Positions 1 through 12,811 of a stretch of 64,000 bases of DNA are shown here, one piece after another. The notes under the pieces are model-generated. The model was given only the letters and a program-made list of their open reading frames with translations. It had not been told where the DNA came from and made no database searches. Numbering within the stretch: the stretch's first letter is position 1; every line of letters begins with the position of its first letter. Origin of the DNA: Eleusine coracana subsp. coracana (lineage: Eukaryota > Streptophyta > Magnoliopsida > Poales > Poaceae); contig CM064427.1 in assembly GCA_032690845.1 (NCBI GenBank), forward strand, positions 17,247,501 through 17,311,500, written 5' to 3'. Both the position numbers and the translations under genes were made by a program.

Positions 1-2600
1 TCTCACAACCTCACCATCTTCCTCATGCTTGTTTTTGAACACCCATTTCGTTCCTATGACATTGACACCAACATGAGGCTCTACTAGGGTCCACACTTTG
101 TTTCTCTCAAAGTTTTGCAACTCCTCATGCATGGCATTAACCCAATATTTGTTAGATAGTGTGTGTCCAACATCCCCGGGTTCAAAGGTTGCAACAAAGA
201 GAGAATTGGTAAAGCAAGCGAGATGTGCAGACTTTAACCTTGTTGTCCTCTCATAGAGATTACCGATCATCTGTTGAGGTGGATGTTGACGTTGAATGTT
301 GCTAGGGGCCTCTCTCTCAAAGCGTACCTCCCCGTCAACCACAGTTGGAGTTGGCTCGACTGCGATAGAAGTTGATGTCGAAGCTTCTGGACCCTCTGCT
401 AGAGTAGTAGATGCAGCTGGAACATGCTCGGAACGTAGGATGTGTTGACTCATCATCATCCTTATCATCCAAGCCCTATAGGCCCTGTTCTACAAAGATG
501 CTTTCCTCTATTTCTCTGTCACTTGCAGTCTCAACCACATGGCTTGCGCAAGAGTTTGACTCATCAAAGGTTACATCGCAGGACTCTACGATGGTGTTAG
601 TTTCCAAGTTCAAAACTCTATAGGAATGGCCATGAAGAGAGTAACCCATAAAGATGCCATCGAAAGATCTCGACTCAAACTTATTAAGATTGCCATGTTT
701 GAGGATAAAGCACTTGCAACCAAAGGCACGCAAATGAGAAATAGATGGCTTCCTCCTAAAACATAGCTCATAGGAAGTCACATTAAGAATTAAGCGCAAG
801 AAAACCCAATTGGAAACATAGCAAGCAGTGCTAATGGCCTCAGCCTAGAACCGCCTCGGAGTCCTATGCTCATCGAGCATCCTCCGGGCCATTTCCACCA
901 AGGTTCTGCTCTTTCTATTGACCACACCATTCTGCTCAGGAACACGAGGTGCTGAGAATTGGTGCTCAATACCATGCTCAAGACAGAAGGCATCAAAGGA
1001 GGAGTTCTTGAACTTGGTGCCATTATCACTGCAAATTGCTCGTAATGCACTGGGAAGTTCCTTGAACAATCTCAAAGCTAAGCTCCAAAAGTGATAAAAC
1101 ACTTCATCCTTGCTTTCAAGAAAATAAACCCAAGAGTAGTGAGAAAAGTTATCAACAATCACAAGAACGTGCCACTTCCCACCTATTGAATGAACCTGAG
1201 AAGGACCAACAGTGCCCATGTGAAGTAGCTCTCTAGGGCGTTCAGTCATCACTAAATTAATTGGTGGATGAGAAGCCGCAACCATTTTCCCATGTCGACA
1301 AGGAGCACAGACCAAATTCTTATCAAATTTGAGCACAGGCAATCCTTGGGTCAGTCCTAGGCCACTCAAGCAACAAAGCAAGTCAAAGCTCGTGTGACCT
1401 AGTCTCTTATGCCATGTCCAGAGCTCAGAAGAAGATTTACCAAACATGCACTTGTGAGAGTCATGAGAAATAGTAAAATCATCCTGAAAAACTCTCTCAA
1501 TGCTAGAATCCCACAAACCAAAGAACCATTCGAATCAAGAACACAAGAAGTATTTTTCTTAAAGCGCACTTCCAAACCAACATCAAGCAACTGAGAAACA
1601 AAGAGAAGATTATACTTGAGATGATCAACCAAACCAACATCCTTTAGAGTGAATTTTTCATTTACCTTTATAGCGTCTCTTGCCTTCACTCTCCCTCTCT
1701 TGTCATCTCCAAAGGTCACGTACTCCCAACGCTTGAAGGGAGTGAGGCTGGAGAACCACTTTGCATCTCCGGTCATGTGGCGCAAACACCTGGGGTCCAT
1801 CAACCATTTGTTCTCCAAGCATCCACCTGCTGCCTACAAAGAATGAGAAGGAAAGATCAATGGTCAGTGCTGGGGTTAGAGAGAAAACTTTTGGGGAGCC
1901 AGCACTTCACCATACGACCTGCAAAGGTTATCACAGTTCTTTGCACATTACCATTTGGACGCATGGGACAAGAACCATGATGGGGAAAGCATGACCTGTC
2001 AAAGCATCTTGACTCAAACCTTGGGTTGTGAGGATAGAAATCATCTGTGTGAAAGCCAAATCCACGCGGGCAACGCTCACCATGATGGAGAAAACATGGG
2101 ATGCTAAAGTGCTGCTGCGCAAAGCCTCTGTTTCATGAATCAAAGCCATATAAGGAATGACCCTATCCACGATAGGCACGAGAAAAAGAACGAGGCTGAA
2201 AATCAACAAAATCATCATGATGCACATTTCTAGTTAACTCAGCATGCATCCTCTCAATCCTCTTACGCCTATAACAGTACTCATCCAAGTGACTCTTACG
2301 ACCATAGAACATGCAAATGTAGACTCTCTCAGGTTTAGGCTTTGTTTGCATAGAAGGTTTGGGTTTTGGTTTCTCAGCTTGCTTAGGGTTGAATGAGGGA
2401 TTTGAGTTTGGTGGATAGTATATGTTAGTGGGCTTGATGGATTGTTCCTCATCCTTGTAGCTAGAGCTTGGCACAAACTTACCCACATTAGCACTCTCTT
2501 TGTCACACCTCTCATATCCCAACCCTAAGTTGTAGGTTAACCTATAAGCACTCTCCTTAACTCTTGACAAGTCACTCTCAATCTTTTTTTCGCTCACTAG
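1..2600 (-). pseudogene. Copia pol remnants: second zinc finger, protease, integrase, RT start
   Basis: Fragments in different minus-strand frames follow one another. At 2163-2597 there is a second knuckle-like motif (CMFYGRKSHLDEYC; its second Cys is Tyr). At 1399-1818 the protease/pre-integrase region reads DPRCLRHMTGD, where the family has DSGCSRHMTGD, so the catalytic DSG is lost. At 845-1516 the integrase shows an HKRLGH zinc-binding start, SDNGTKF and PEQNGVV. The first catalytic Asp of the D,D-35-E triad appears replaced (HMGTVGP instead of HMDxxGP). At 476-799 the integrase C-terminal part (HLRAFGCKCF, SFDGIFMGYS) continues. At about 1-130 the beginning of reverse transcriptase (GTKWVFKNK) is readable. 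Stops and shifts separate the pieces. Confidence 0.8.
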
Positions 2601-2933
2601 GGTTCTTTTGAGACGAGAGATGAGGTAGTCATTTTTTTAAGTTAGGACCTTGTTTTCCTCTCTAGTGATTGCAAGCTTATCCTTAAGAGAGCCACACACT
2701 ACACATGGTGGTGAGAGAACTTTCGAGCGAGTCTCTTTTAGAAGCTTAGACTCGAGCTCTTTGACTTTGAGGGTTTGAGCTTCCAACTCACTTGTGAGCT
2801 TCAGGCACTTCTGACATGCACCCAAAAGAGTTGGCCTAGCTTTGAATTCATCAAGCTCTTTAAGGGCACTCTCAAGCTGACTGGCAACTTGAGCATGCAC
2901 ACATTCCCTCTGACTGAGATCATTCATTACAAC

Positions 2934-4319
2934 TTAACAAGACTCACACTCAACAACAATGTCATCTCTAGCAAGCTTAGACCTAAGCGAAGTGATCTCA
3001 TACTCAACACTCTCCAACTTAGACTTAAGCTCTCTACTCTCACGAACAGCACAACGAAGCTTATCATCTTGCATGAGCAAAACATCACGCAAATGATCAA
3101 GTTCAGAAGAGAGTTCATCAAGAGTGGGAGGTGACTCGCTTGTGTCAGAGTCGGAGCTAGAGTCGGTGTCATGATCATTCTTTTCCATGAAGCAAAGCCC
3201 GTTGAAGTCGTCCTTCCTCTTGACTCGTGGCTTTTCAACCTCCTCTTCCGAGCTTGAGAGGCCTTTGCTTGATGTGACGTCGACGTCACTCAAAACGGCA
3301 ATGCAGGCACATGCGACCGCCTTCGCAAACTTCCTGGAGTTCTTGCCTTTCTTGTAGAAGTGGTTCTTCTTCTTCTTGAAGTCTTTAGTGCTATTCTCGT
3401 GGTACCCGATCTTCTTCTTCTTCTTGGGGCAGTCAGCAATGAAGTGTCCAGGGTCACCACACTCGAAGCAAGTTCTTGAACCACCTCCTCTTCTCTCCTT
3501 GTGGTTGTTGTAGAACTTCCTTGTGAGCAAGGACAGCTCCTCGTCAGGAATGCACTCCATTTGTTCATCAGAAGCTGCAACAAGAGAAAACAGAGAAAAC
3601 TCCAAAGAAAACTTGTCAAGTGAGGGGTTAGTTCCATAAGAGGCACCACCATGATTACCCTTTTGAGAACTAGAAAGCAAAGCCATACTAGAAGCAGGAT
3701 TAGCATGATTAGAATAAGATTTCCTAGACAGTTCATGAGATTTCAGCTTGTTGTATAGTTGCTCACAATTTAGGGTATTGAAATCAGTAGTTTCCTGTAG
3801 AGCAGAAATTTTAACTCCCCAAATATTTTCATCAAGAGAATACAGCAATTGTTTGGCTCTATCATTATCATTATACACAAGGTTACCACAAGCCCTTAAG
3901 TTACAAACAATAGCCTCAAACCTACGAAAGGTATCATCTAGTGATTCGCTAGGTTTTTGTGCAAATGTTTGACATTGTCTATTGTAAGAGTCCTTATGCA
4001 TAGACTTGACTTGGTTGGTACCCTCATGGTTCGTGCAAAGCTTTTCCCAAATGGCATGTGCAGTGTCAAGATGTGCAACACGATCATGTTCATTTCTACC
4101 AAGAGCAGAGAGCAGAATATTGACAACTTTGGAGTTGTTTTCATACTTGTTCAAGTCACCAACGGATGAAGTGTCGAGGTTGGCAGGTATGTTGTACTCT
4201 TGCTCGACGATGTCCCAGATAGCACATCCTTGACTCAAGAGGTAAGCCTTGGTCCGTGATTTCCAATAGGGAAAGTCTTCCCCATCGAACATCCAAAGCT
4301 TGACTACACGCTTCTCCAT
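2934..4319 (-). pseudogene. Copia gag (UBN2 domain plus CCHC zinc knuckle)
   Basis: A 461-codon open frame starts 51 bases after the primer-binding site. The N-terminal third is a retrotransposon gag (UBN2-type) domain with FDGEDFPYWKSR near residue 12 and a DDTFRRFEAIV segment. A CCHC zinc knuckle, CFECGDPGHFIADC, lies near residue 285 and is followed by a lysine-rich stretch. The C-terminal part is acidic and predicted coiled coil. The product would form the particle that packages the element RNA. The frame stops at 2934, but homologous coiled-coil gag continues in another frame (2637-2927, with two CxxC pairs). The gag is therefore probably broken by a frameshift or stop rather than complete. 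Confidence 0.8.
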
Positions 4320-4383
4320 GTCGCCTTCGGATCACAAAGCCGATTAAGGTCAACTAGTGATCAAACCAGCTCTGATACCAATT

Positions 4384-4931
4384 GAAGGACCGAGAAGTCG
4401 ACTATAGAAGGGGTGAATGGGGGCCAATTAAAATTCTTCTCAAGAACATGGCCTATGTCCCAATTTCTACCGAAACCAACCCTAAAGCAAGTCACCAAGG
4501 TCACACACACACCAACTTGTGATGTGCTAACCCTAGAAATGACTAGTAGCAGCGGAAGAGAATAGGAGAAGCACGAAAAAGCAACTATGACAAAGGACTC
4601 TTGAAGAAACACACACAAAACAGGCTCACTGGACTACCATCGGCAGTGTCGGTCACACCCATCGGTAGTGCTGATGCGGGTTCTCAAAACTTTAGGAAAT
4701 AGAGGATAGTGCGTATCGGTAGTGCCGGTTGGGGCTATCGGTAGTGCCAATGCAGGGTTCAGACTCAAGCCACCGACAGTGCTGATCCGAGTTCAGACCC
4801 ACCGGCAGTGTCATTCCTGGTCATCGGCAGTGTCGATCGACCCCTGGCAGAACAGGATTCGGCTCAGGATTAGGCAAAAACTTGACCAAAACCTAATTAA
4901 ACAAACTCCAAATCATGCGATTATTTGACCA
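4384..4931 (-). repeat. LTR of the Copia element (5' LTR on the minus strand)
   Basis: Read on the minus strand, the LTR ends in CGGTCCTTCA just before the primer-binding site. Its outer end is placed at 4931, where the minus strand begins TGGTCAAATAATC, giving TG...CA termini. The body carries several imperfect copies of a 'cggcagtgtcgg'-like motif (for example near 4640, 4710 and 4800), common in grass Copia LTRs. The inner end is secure. The outer end is inferred from the TG terminus and from a change of sequence character at 4932. The partner LTR is outside the window. Confidence 0.55.
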
Positions 4932-6400
4932 GGTGTTGGCACTTCCCAAGTGCCTCTTTTATATGTGAATATTACCCCAGTTAGAGCATAATTGATACTA
5001 ATTTAGGCCATTTACCTATGATATTGTCTATATATTTGTATATGCGTTGTTTTGAAACTTTATTGCAGAAATAGGTAAAATTGGTGATTAAAGTGATGCT
5101 GGAGAGGACAAGAGTCCAGAACCGATGAAAATCACTGGAGAGGACAAGAGTCCAGAACCGATCAACACCAGGGAATCCTCATGTCATTATGACCTTTCTC
5201 CAACAATATCCACTCAATTGGTTCAAGAAATTATCATGAATTTCAGATCTCGTGCCAAGAACACCAAAAAGGGAAAACTTAAGAAATCTTTAAAATTGAA
5301 GGTGCTAGAGCTCTTGATTTGGTCAAGGATTCATATAGGAATGTTCTAGCTCATCATAGTGTTAAGATCCCCAAGAATTTTGCCCCAAAAACTCACCCAA
5401 AAATGAGATCCAAAATTTCCAAAAAAAAGCTCCAAAAATAGAGAAAAATAGAAATTCGGGATTTAGGGAGAATAGTAGATCTTGAGCACAAATTTGAATC
5501 TCATATCATTGATTCTTGCATACAAGATTCATAGATACATGGCTAGGAAGTCACCCTCTTTCTCCCACTATTTGGAAGAGCAAGAGATGTCTCTCACACA
5601 CCCACTACTCTCCACTAATACATGAAGACCTCTCCTAGCACTTTGAATGAAGACCTAAGGCAAGGCTAAGATAAAGAGACACACCTCTTTCACCAGCCCT
5701 ACCTCTCCTTATATAGGCCTAGGGGTTGTCCTAGAGACCATCTTACCCCTCACCTATAATACACTGCCACCTACCACTAGGGGCACAACCGTCCATCTTT
5801 TTCCTCATCGCCCGAACACTCTCGAGCCCTTCACGACTTTGCTTCGCCTCGACGCAAGCTCTGTGATGCTGCCACGTGCACCGCTAACCACCGCCACCGA
5901 TTTTGAGGCCCAAACCGAAAAATCATCTTGTACGCTTCTCAAAGTGCGACTTCTCGATGTCGACGCGTGTCACCTTGTCTCGTGATCCTGACCACCGGCA
6001 AGTCTCTCCCGGTCCCGCTCCATTGGGCCCCCTTGTCACTTGCATCGGTATCCCATTCACCTTGACTTGGTCAACACGTCGTCTTCATCACCTCCACGGT
6101 TTTGAGGCTCAATCATAAAACCGTCTATGCTTCTTGCCTCTCTATGTGTACGGTGTGGATCACCCTTGACTTCACTCGGCCTTCTGATTGTCCGATCCCA
6201 AGTCCCCAACTTGTGTCCGACCCACTCGCTGTTGACCGTCAAGTTGACACCAGTGACCTACACATCATGAGACAAGCAAATACATTTTTCCACTCCTGTA
6301 AACTCTCCATCATCCTCATCAACTCCCGGTTAGTCGTAACCATAACAATGCACATACTCATGTAATCCCCAGATTTCAGCATTTCAACTCAAACATCGAA
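4932..6400. other. Unclassified repeat-like sequence, no intact gene
   Basis: Directly next to the Copia LTR comes a 17-base hairpin (ggcacttcccaagtgcc), then AT-rich DNA, a 74-codon ORF (5125-5349, +) with no recognised domain, and from about 5700 a CT-rich, more GC-rich stretch with no long frame. The composition and the abrupt border at 4932 suggest a fragment of another retroelement. No primer-binding site, paired LTRs or coding domain could be identified, so I do not name a family. Confidence 0.35.
5099..5162 (+). repeat. Direct repeat, 28-bp units with 36-bp period
   Basis: Two perfect copies of a 28-base unit that begins ctggagaggacaagag lie at 5099-5126 and 5135-5162, separated by 8 bases (gaaaatca). 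The second copy is in frame with the first in the short ORF beginning at 5125. It is a local tandem duplication of unknown role. Confidence 0.85.
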
Positions 6401-8412
6401 TCAACCAAAGTTAATTACTCATCACATATTGCAAACCATCACACATATCCACATGTTTTTTCGACAATAGTGTGTCAGATTGATATCAGATTAAACGGTA
6501 ATAGTGTGTCAGATTGAAAATATTGAAAATTTGAAAATCTAGCAAGGAATTATATTGTAATATTAACAATTGATACCAGATTCCAATGTATGCAAGAAAT
6601 TAAAATAGACATATATCATATATCCGTGTTTTTGTATTGTTTAAAATTTTTCTTACTCATCAATTTTCCTTAAATTGTGTAATGTGTCATACGGATAGAG
6701 CGCTTTCTCTCTCTCCCTCTCTGTGTCTCATCTTGTGAAATTTTGAACAATTGCAAGACTACTCTATGCAGTTTGTGTAGGTTGCCTCTTCTTTTGTGAC
6801 TCTGTCCATTGAGGTTATTATTATGGAATAAATTTCTCAGTTTGTTTGTCTCATGCATGTTAATTCAACATTAGTAAAAATTCATATCAATAGTATAACA
6901 TCACGTGACATATGTAATCTTTTTCTATCCCATTAGCTCTTAAAATTGATAATGAAAAAATTTTAAAAGAATGATTTGCTCCTGATCATATCCATAGCAT
7001 ATTCCAGTCCTATGCCTAGAATTAGCGACTCGAACTGAAATGTTTTGTAATGAAACAACATAGAAAGTTGAGAAAAATATATGTGATTATAACTTGCACT
7101 ATACCACTCGATTCCTTGTATATTAAAATGTTAAATGAGGGTAGGGCGAGACTAAATATAAGGATAAGCACAGATGTTGGTAGCTTTTATGGAGTGCAAT
7201 AAATTATGTGGAATGTTCCCAACCCAATTTAGTTTAGAGAAACTTAACTTGTTGCTTACAATATTCTCTTTACTAAAATTATGTGATCTTTCCACAAATA
7301 AAATTTGAATTTTCATATATAGTCAGTAATAACTCTTTTGCTAGAAAAAACTTATGGCTTCATTCTTTCTGTTTCTAGGATGTCTGATGTTAATTTTTAT
7401 AACAAGCCAAGTGGAGTCTTAGGTGATATTCCACTACATGCGACACTAACGAATATGCATTCACACGTTGCTCAATTACTTGACTTGGTGTTGGTTCAGA
7501 AACTATGACTTGACTTCAATTAATTCAAATGTCTTGAGATTACATAGAACAACGAGACCAAACTTAATAAAACTTCAGAAAACCGTATTGTTATTTTTCA
7601 AAAGCCATAGTGACCAGGTTGGGACCATTTATGTAACTTCTCCTACTCTATAGAACATTCCTTGAATATTTCTATAAGTAGCTACACAAAATATCCTCAC
7701 TATTGCTGTGTTCACAACTTTTAGACTTACAACCTTTATCTATATTTTGAATTTGTGATCAACAAAAATGTGCAACGACTTGATCCTGAAATAGCAAATG
7801 TGTATATGTAATTAAGAAAAATAAAGTTTCAAGTTATTTAGATATACCATAAGATTTTCGTTTGGCCTCCCAATTGTTCCCTCCTTCACTTTGTGGAATA
7901 CCATAGCAAATTGTTCCCTCCTTCACTTTTGATATACCATAGCAAATGTGTATACTGCACAAGGGAATAATTGTTCCCTCCTTCAATTTGTGGGCGGCGA
8001 TAATGACTTATGCTAGGAATCTTTCATGGAGATTAGGAAGGTATATTTTCGTCTTCTTAGTTCAAATCGGTTCGAGGAAATTTTTAGTGTGGAGCTTTTT
8101 AGGCACCCTATGGTAGGATGTTGTAAAATGGGAAAATTGATCTGAGGTTATGAGAGCTTGAGGTCTTTTTTTTTATGAAAAGCTTCAGGCCTATTGAACA
8201 GATGAGACAATGAATATCAATCATGCTTGGTATTGATGCATTCTCCTGTGCATATTCTGTCAATGTACAAACTATTGAGAAAATAAGATGCCAATATGTA
8301 GAAACCAAAGTAAAAAAGAAAAAAGAGTACCAAACACTGTAAGGTCAACAAAACAAAATCATTCAAAACCAGGGGCAGCTCCGGGTGAAGCTTTATGGAC
8401 TTCCAATAACCG
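6401..8412. other. AT-rich intergenic DNA downstream of the first PERK gene
   Basis: No coding region is supported. Minor direct repeats occur: aatagtgtgtcagattga at 6466-6483 and 6500-6517, and aattgttccctccttca at 7872, 7909 and 7969 (three copies over 115 bases). The part just left of 8413 should contain the 3' untranslated region of the minus-strand PERK gene. No clear polyadenylation signal was assigned. Confidence 0.5.
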
Positions 8413-11114
8413 CTAGACATCCCTGCTTATGCTTGATCTGGACTGGCTATATTCGGAGCTGAAATCCTGGCTGCCGAAGGCCATCCTTTGGAACTGCCTG
8501 ATATCTGCCGTGTTGGCCACATTGAACATCTGGCTCTTCCCTGGCTGCACTCCGTTGCTGAGATCGATATCTGTCAAGCTGTCAAGGACCCGGACAACCT
8601 GAAAAACCGGCGAAGAGTAGAATTTGGTCATGAACAGAAGATGGCGAGAGTGATTTCTGATTTGGTACAATATGAATTACTACTAGGTTGGGTTAGTACC
8701 TGTCCCATCTTGGGTCTCCTGGCAGCAGAGTGCCTGATGCAAGCTGCCGCGGCTTCAATGACTCGGAACATCTCGACGTCATCAAAGTTCCCATCGAGGC
8801 GCGGGTCGACTAGGCCTTCAAACTCCTGGTTCTCGATCGCGCGGTTCAATAGAGGCCTTGCCTGTAAGGCAGAGGTTTTTGTGATTCGGAACAACACGCG
8901 TTGTCAGTCATTGCCTCATTGGTAAAAAAAGAGTGAAAACACAGTAGCAGCAATGTGTTCTGAAACGAAGCTTACCCACTCCACAAGGCTCTCGTCGCCA
9001 AGGGGACGCGACGAGTCGACAGGCTTCCGGCCGGTGATGAGCTCCAGCAGCACGACGCCGAAGGAGAAGACGTCTGATTTCTCGGTGAGCTTCCCCGTGG
9101 ACGCGTACTCTGGAGCCAAGTACCTGCGTGCAGCCAGTAGGTAGAGATGCATAATTGGCACTTGCAGTTTGTCTTTACTTTGATGCATCTTGCTTAGCTG
9201 AAAACTGGTTTGCTACAGAACTCGTGTATTAAGATGCATTACCCGAATGTTCCCATGACACGTGTGGAGACGTGCGTGACATCGTTCTCTGCCAGCCTGG
9301 CGAGCCCAAAGTCTGCAACCTGATACAGCATGAAGACGGTTCAAGTATGGTCAGGAAATGATGTTGAGGTTTCTGAAATATTGCAGTTTTGGTGTGGAAA
9401 CAAAAACCTGAGCCTCAAATTGATCATCGAGCAGGATGTTGGATGACTTGATGTCCCTGTGGATGATCCTCGGGTGACCTGGAGGAACGAAAAATGCAAA
9501 ATTAAGCTCCATTATTAATTCCCCATGGAACGAAACGACTGTGAAAGAAAAACAGAGAATGAAGTTTGTGTGGTCAAAAAAAAAAACCAGAGAATCTTAC
9601 AGTCCTCATGCAGGTAAGCCAACCCGCGCGCCGAGCCCGCCGCGATCTTCACCCTCGTCGGCCAGTCCATCACCGGCCTTCCCCTGCCTATTTACATATA
9701 TATATAGTAGGTTAATGAAGCAAAACGTAGTGGTGAAACAGGCAGGTCCAAAACTTAATTTACCATGGAGGTGGTGGTGCAGCGTGTCGTTGGAGACGAA
9801 GTCGTAGACGAGTAGCCGGTGATCCTCTGCGATGCAGTATCCGACGAGCGAGACGAGGTGCCTGTGGTGCACGCGGCTGATGATCTCCACCTCGGCCTGG
9901 AACTCGCGCTCGCCCTGGCCGCCGCCGCCCTTGAGCTGCTTGACCGCCACCACCTTGTTGCCGTCCCCGAGGAGCGTGCCCTTGAACACGCACCCGAAGC
10001 CGCCCTCGCCCAGCACGTTGTCCCGCGCGAACCCGCCTGTGATCTCGTACAGCTCGTCGAACGAGAACGCCTTGGTGTTGCCCACGCTCATCTCGCCCGA
10101 CGACGGCGCCACGCTCCGCGCCGGCATCTGGCTCCCGATCGACGCACTGTAGTTGGCCGACGACGCCCCCTGCATCCACGGCGGCGGATGCCCGTACATT
10201 TGGCTGCCTGATGACATGCCGGGCCCGCCGCTGAAGTTGGCCGAGCCGGGACCGGACGGCGCGCGCAGGAACGGCGCCTCGCCGGAGAGGTGCTGCGGCG
10301 TGTACGCCGGCGGCGGGGCGAAGCCGGCGTAGTACCGGTCCCCCTGCTGCCGACGCTTGCTCCGCCGACGCGACATGCACACGAACGCGCCGGCTAGGCC
10401 CAGGAACGCCAGCACCACCACCACCGCCACTGCAGCCGTCGTGCCGGAGCTCAGCCCGCCGCCGCCGCTGTCCGTTCCCGGCGGCGGAGGAGGTGGCGAC
10501 AGCGCGGTGGTGGACGTTGCGCCCGGGTGGGCCCGCGGGGCAGGGGCGTGGTTGTTGTTGCCCACTGGTGGCGGCGGCGCGGCCGGTGACGCGATCGGCT
10601 GCGCGGCGGGCGGCGGCGCGTCTGACTTTGATGGCGGGGGAGCGGACGGCGGCGGTGGGGCGAGCGGGGACGACGGCGGGGGCGCGGCGTTGTCGGGTGG
10701 GGGCGGCGCGACATCGGGAGGAGGAGGCGGCGGTGGGGACGACTCCGGCACCGGCGCCGGTGGCGGGGGCGGCAATTCCTCCGGCGGCGGAGGAGGAGAG
10801 GCGTCCGGCGGGGGAGGCGCGGCGTCGACGGGCGAGGGAGGAGGCGGGGCGAGCTCCGGCGGCGGAGGAGAGGCATCCGGCGGGGGAGTGTCAGGAGAGG
10901 GTGGTGGCGGCGGTTCGGAGGATGATGCCGCCGGAGGTGGTGTCGAAGACGAAGAGGAGGAGTCGGGCGGCGGCGGGGGGGAAGCGTCTGCCGGCGGCGA
11001 CGACGACGGGGGGAGGAGGTCGGTGGCCGGCGTTGCCAGCGTGTTTCCTGCGTCGCCGACAGCCGACCCGGCGTCGCCGGCGACCGGAGCAGCTTGCAGA
11101 AGAGTCCTCCTCAT
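8413..11114 (-). CDS. PERK: Proline-rich extensin-like receptor kinase (PERK)
   Basis: Plasma-membrane receptor-like Ser/Thr kinase with an extensin-like outer domain, thought to contact the cell wall. Seven exons (minus): 11114-9764, 9687-9601, 9478-9408, 9319-9243, 9123-8976, 8861-8700, 8598-8413; 2082 nt, 693 residues. Every junction is GT-AG and in frame. Exon 1 encodes a Pro/Ser-rich region (about residues 30-220), one membrane helix (about 228-249, VAVVVVLAFLGLAGAF) followed by basic RRRSKRR, and the kinase start with GEGGFGCVFKG and VAVKQLK. Later exons give HRDIKSSNILLDD, ADFGLARL, GTFGYLAPEYAS and DVFSFGVVLLELITGRKPV. All kinase motifs are present. No classical signal peptide is obvious, as in other PERKs. 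The exon 2 acceptor TAG at 9690-9688 was chosen over a CAG four bases on because only it keeps frame. Confidence 0.93.
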
Positions 11115-12700
11115 TCTGTTGCGGTGCTACTGCTGCAAACATGTGTCCAATGGAGGGAAACAATTACAACGAAATGGTTCAAAAAAATAACTATAACTTT
11201 TGTTAAGGATTGTTCGAATGCATAATTCTGATCGACGGCTTCTAAGAAGTGAAGTTCAACGTGTCCAACAGAAAAGAACTAACTTGAGTGCTTCCACATT
11301 TCAAATTACTTTGTTTCAAACATGTATAATTTGGTGAGAAAACAGAGCGAGCGATTGTCCACAGAGCGAGACAAAAAGATTCTGTAATTACAGTTCTTCA
11401 GGAATTCCATTAATATTAGTACCGACGAAAAAAGATTTAAGCTGGTTTTCTAGAGAAAAAAAAGCAAGCTCTAATAAACAAAGCCCACTGGCGTGGAACC
11501 TTTGACAAACCTTCCAATCAACAGATCACAACAAGTTTGTTGGCCACAGGAAAAACACCTAGTAAAATTAAAAAAAAAAGAACAGGTTCCATTCCATGTG
11601 CTCTCGTTAGGAGGAAGGACAGATTATTGCACGGAAACTTCCTTTCCTCTAGAGCAGATTACGGGTGGCAGTTCAATCGTTTGACAGGAAACTATGAACT
11701 AATCAATCTTATGAAGTATGACATATTGCCGCAAACAATTGAAATTCCAAATTCGTAAACAAGACTAGCACTAGTTCACAAGAATGATATAACCAACAAC
11801 GCAGAAGAGGCACGAGCACAACGAATGCAAGAAAGAAGTAAAGAGAACAGCAGCAGACATGAAACCGTACCTTTAACAAGAAGCAGCCACCCCAACTTGA
11901 ACAATCAGAGGAAGAACCAAACCCGCAACACCGACAGCAGCAATGCAGTGCGGCGCAACAATCATGCTGCATGCATTTGCTTCAGGATCAGGAATGTTAG
12001 AGCGCGGGATCAAGAAGACCAAGAAGAGAGAGAGAGAGGGCCGCAGATATTTCAAGAATGTGTCATCCACCACCACCCAGCATTTGCCGTCTCTCTTCTC
12101 TCTTGCTGTTGGGCGCTCAAGAACGTGGCGGCGACGACTCTGGCCAGTACGTGCTGGCTGGAACACGATGACCGGAGTTTGCAACTTTTAGTTATATGTG
12201 TGTATGTACACGGAATAAAAACTATTATACAGTATTATGCATGGCTTATATTATTTATGAACAACCGCTGGATAGGAGGAGTGAGGAAGGAAGGGAGAAG
12301 CGCGTAGGCGCCTCCCTACAATTGTCAATTACTGCTGCTTCGTCCTGAACGAGAGTAGATGATTGCGAAGAAATCATTAGCTATTGCAACGCTCCTACTA
12401 CGTGAAGAGCTACACACCCAAACACTCAAGCACCACGAAAGCCTCACAACATTTGTGCCACTAAAATTCGCAAGTCTTTCTCAACGAGCCTTTCAATCTG
12501 TTTTTATCTTCGGAACATGCCATTTTAATATTTCTTTTTCATTTTCAAGTCATGAACGAATAGAACGGGCTACGGAGCTCGCTCAGCCCTGGCGCTTGAG
12601 GACAGGATAGGACGGAGTCAGCTCGCGGAGGTGGCAGTGCGGCGTGGCTGCGAGCTTGAGGACTCAACGACGGCGTGGCTCGGCTGAAAGGGAAATTTAT
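11115..12700 (-). promoter_or_regulatory. 5' leader and upstream region of the first PERK gene
   Basis: No coding region is supported. A plausible leader intron lies at 11133-11870 on the minus strand: donor TTAAAG|GTACGG at 11870 and acceptor TTTGCAG ending at 11133, leaving 18 bases of leader before the ATG. A first non-coding exon would then lie upstream of 11870, perhaps within the mixed-composition region to about 12180. The region 12570-12680 is GC-rich and unassigned. This model is inferred from splice consensus only. Confidence 0.35.
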
Positions 12701-12811
12701 ACGAGAGACTGAGAAATGATAGTTTTATCCATAATACACTCGTAATCCTGTTTTGTCTAAGATACACTAAGATTTTCGGTGCTCAGATATGTGGCACATT
12801 GTTATCATTTA

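Larger units (their letters stand above)
1..4931 (-). mobile_element. Copia LTR retrotransposon, Sirevirus-like, 5' part, decayed
   Basis: On the minus strand the order is LTR (4384-4931), a primer-binding site, gag (from 4319), protease, integrase and the start of reverse transcriptase, which runs off the left edge of the window. The primer-binding site is TGGTATCAGAGC at about 4370-4381, complementary to the 3' end of initiator tRNA-Met. Protease-integrase-RT order is diagnostic of Ty1/Copia. The long gag with coiled-coil stretches and more than one zinc-knuckle-like cluster is typical of the Sirevirus lineage. Reading frames are broken several times, and key protease and integrase residues are changed, so the copy is not autonomous. 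The 3' half and the second LTR lie outside the window, so no target-site duplication can be checked. Confidence 0.85.

Noticed and set aside
10357..11190. 277-codon plus-strand ORF, very rich in Gly, opposite the PERK first exon
   Set aside because: It is the mirror of the GC-rich proline codons (CCN/NGG) of the PERK outer domain; no independent domain or start context supports it. The overlapping 237-codon frame is likewise a shadow.
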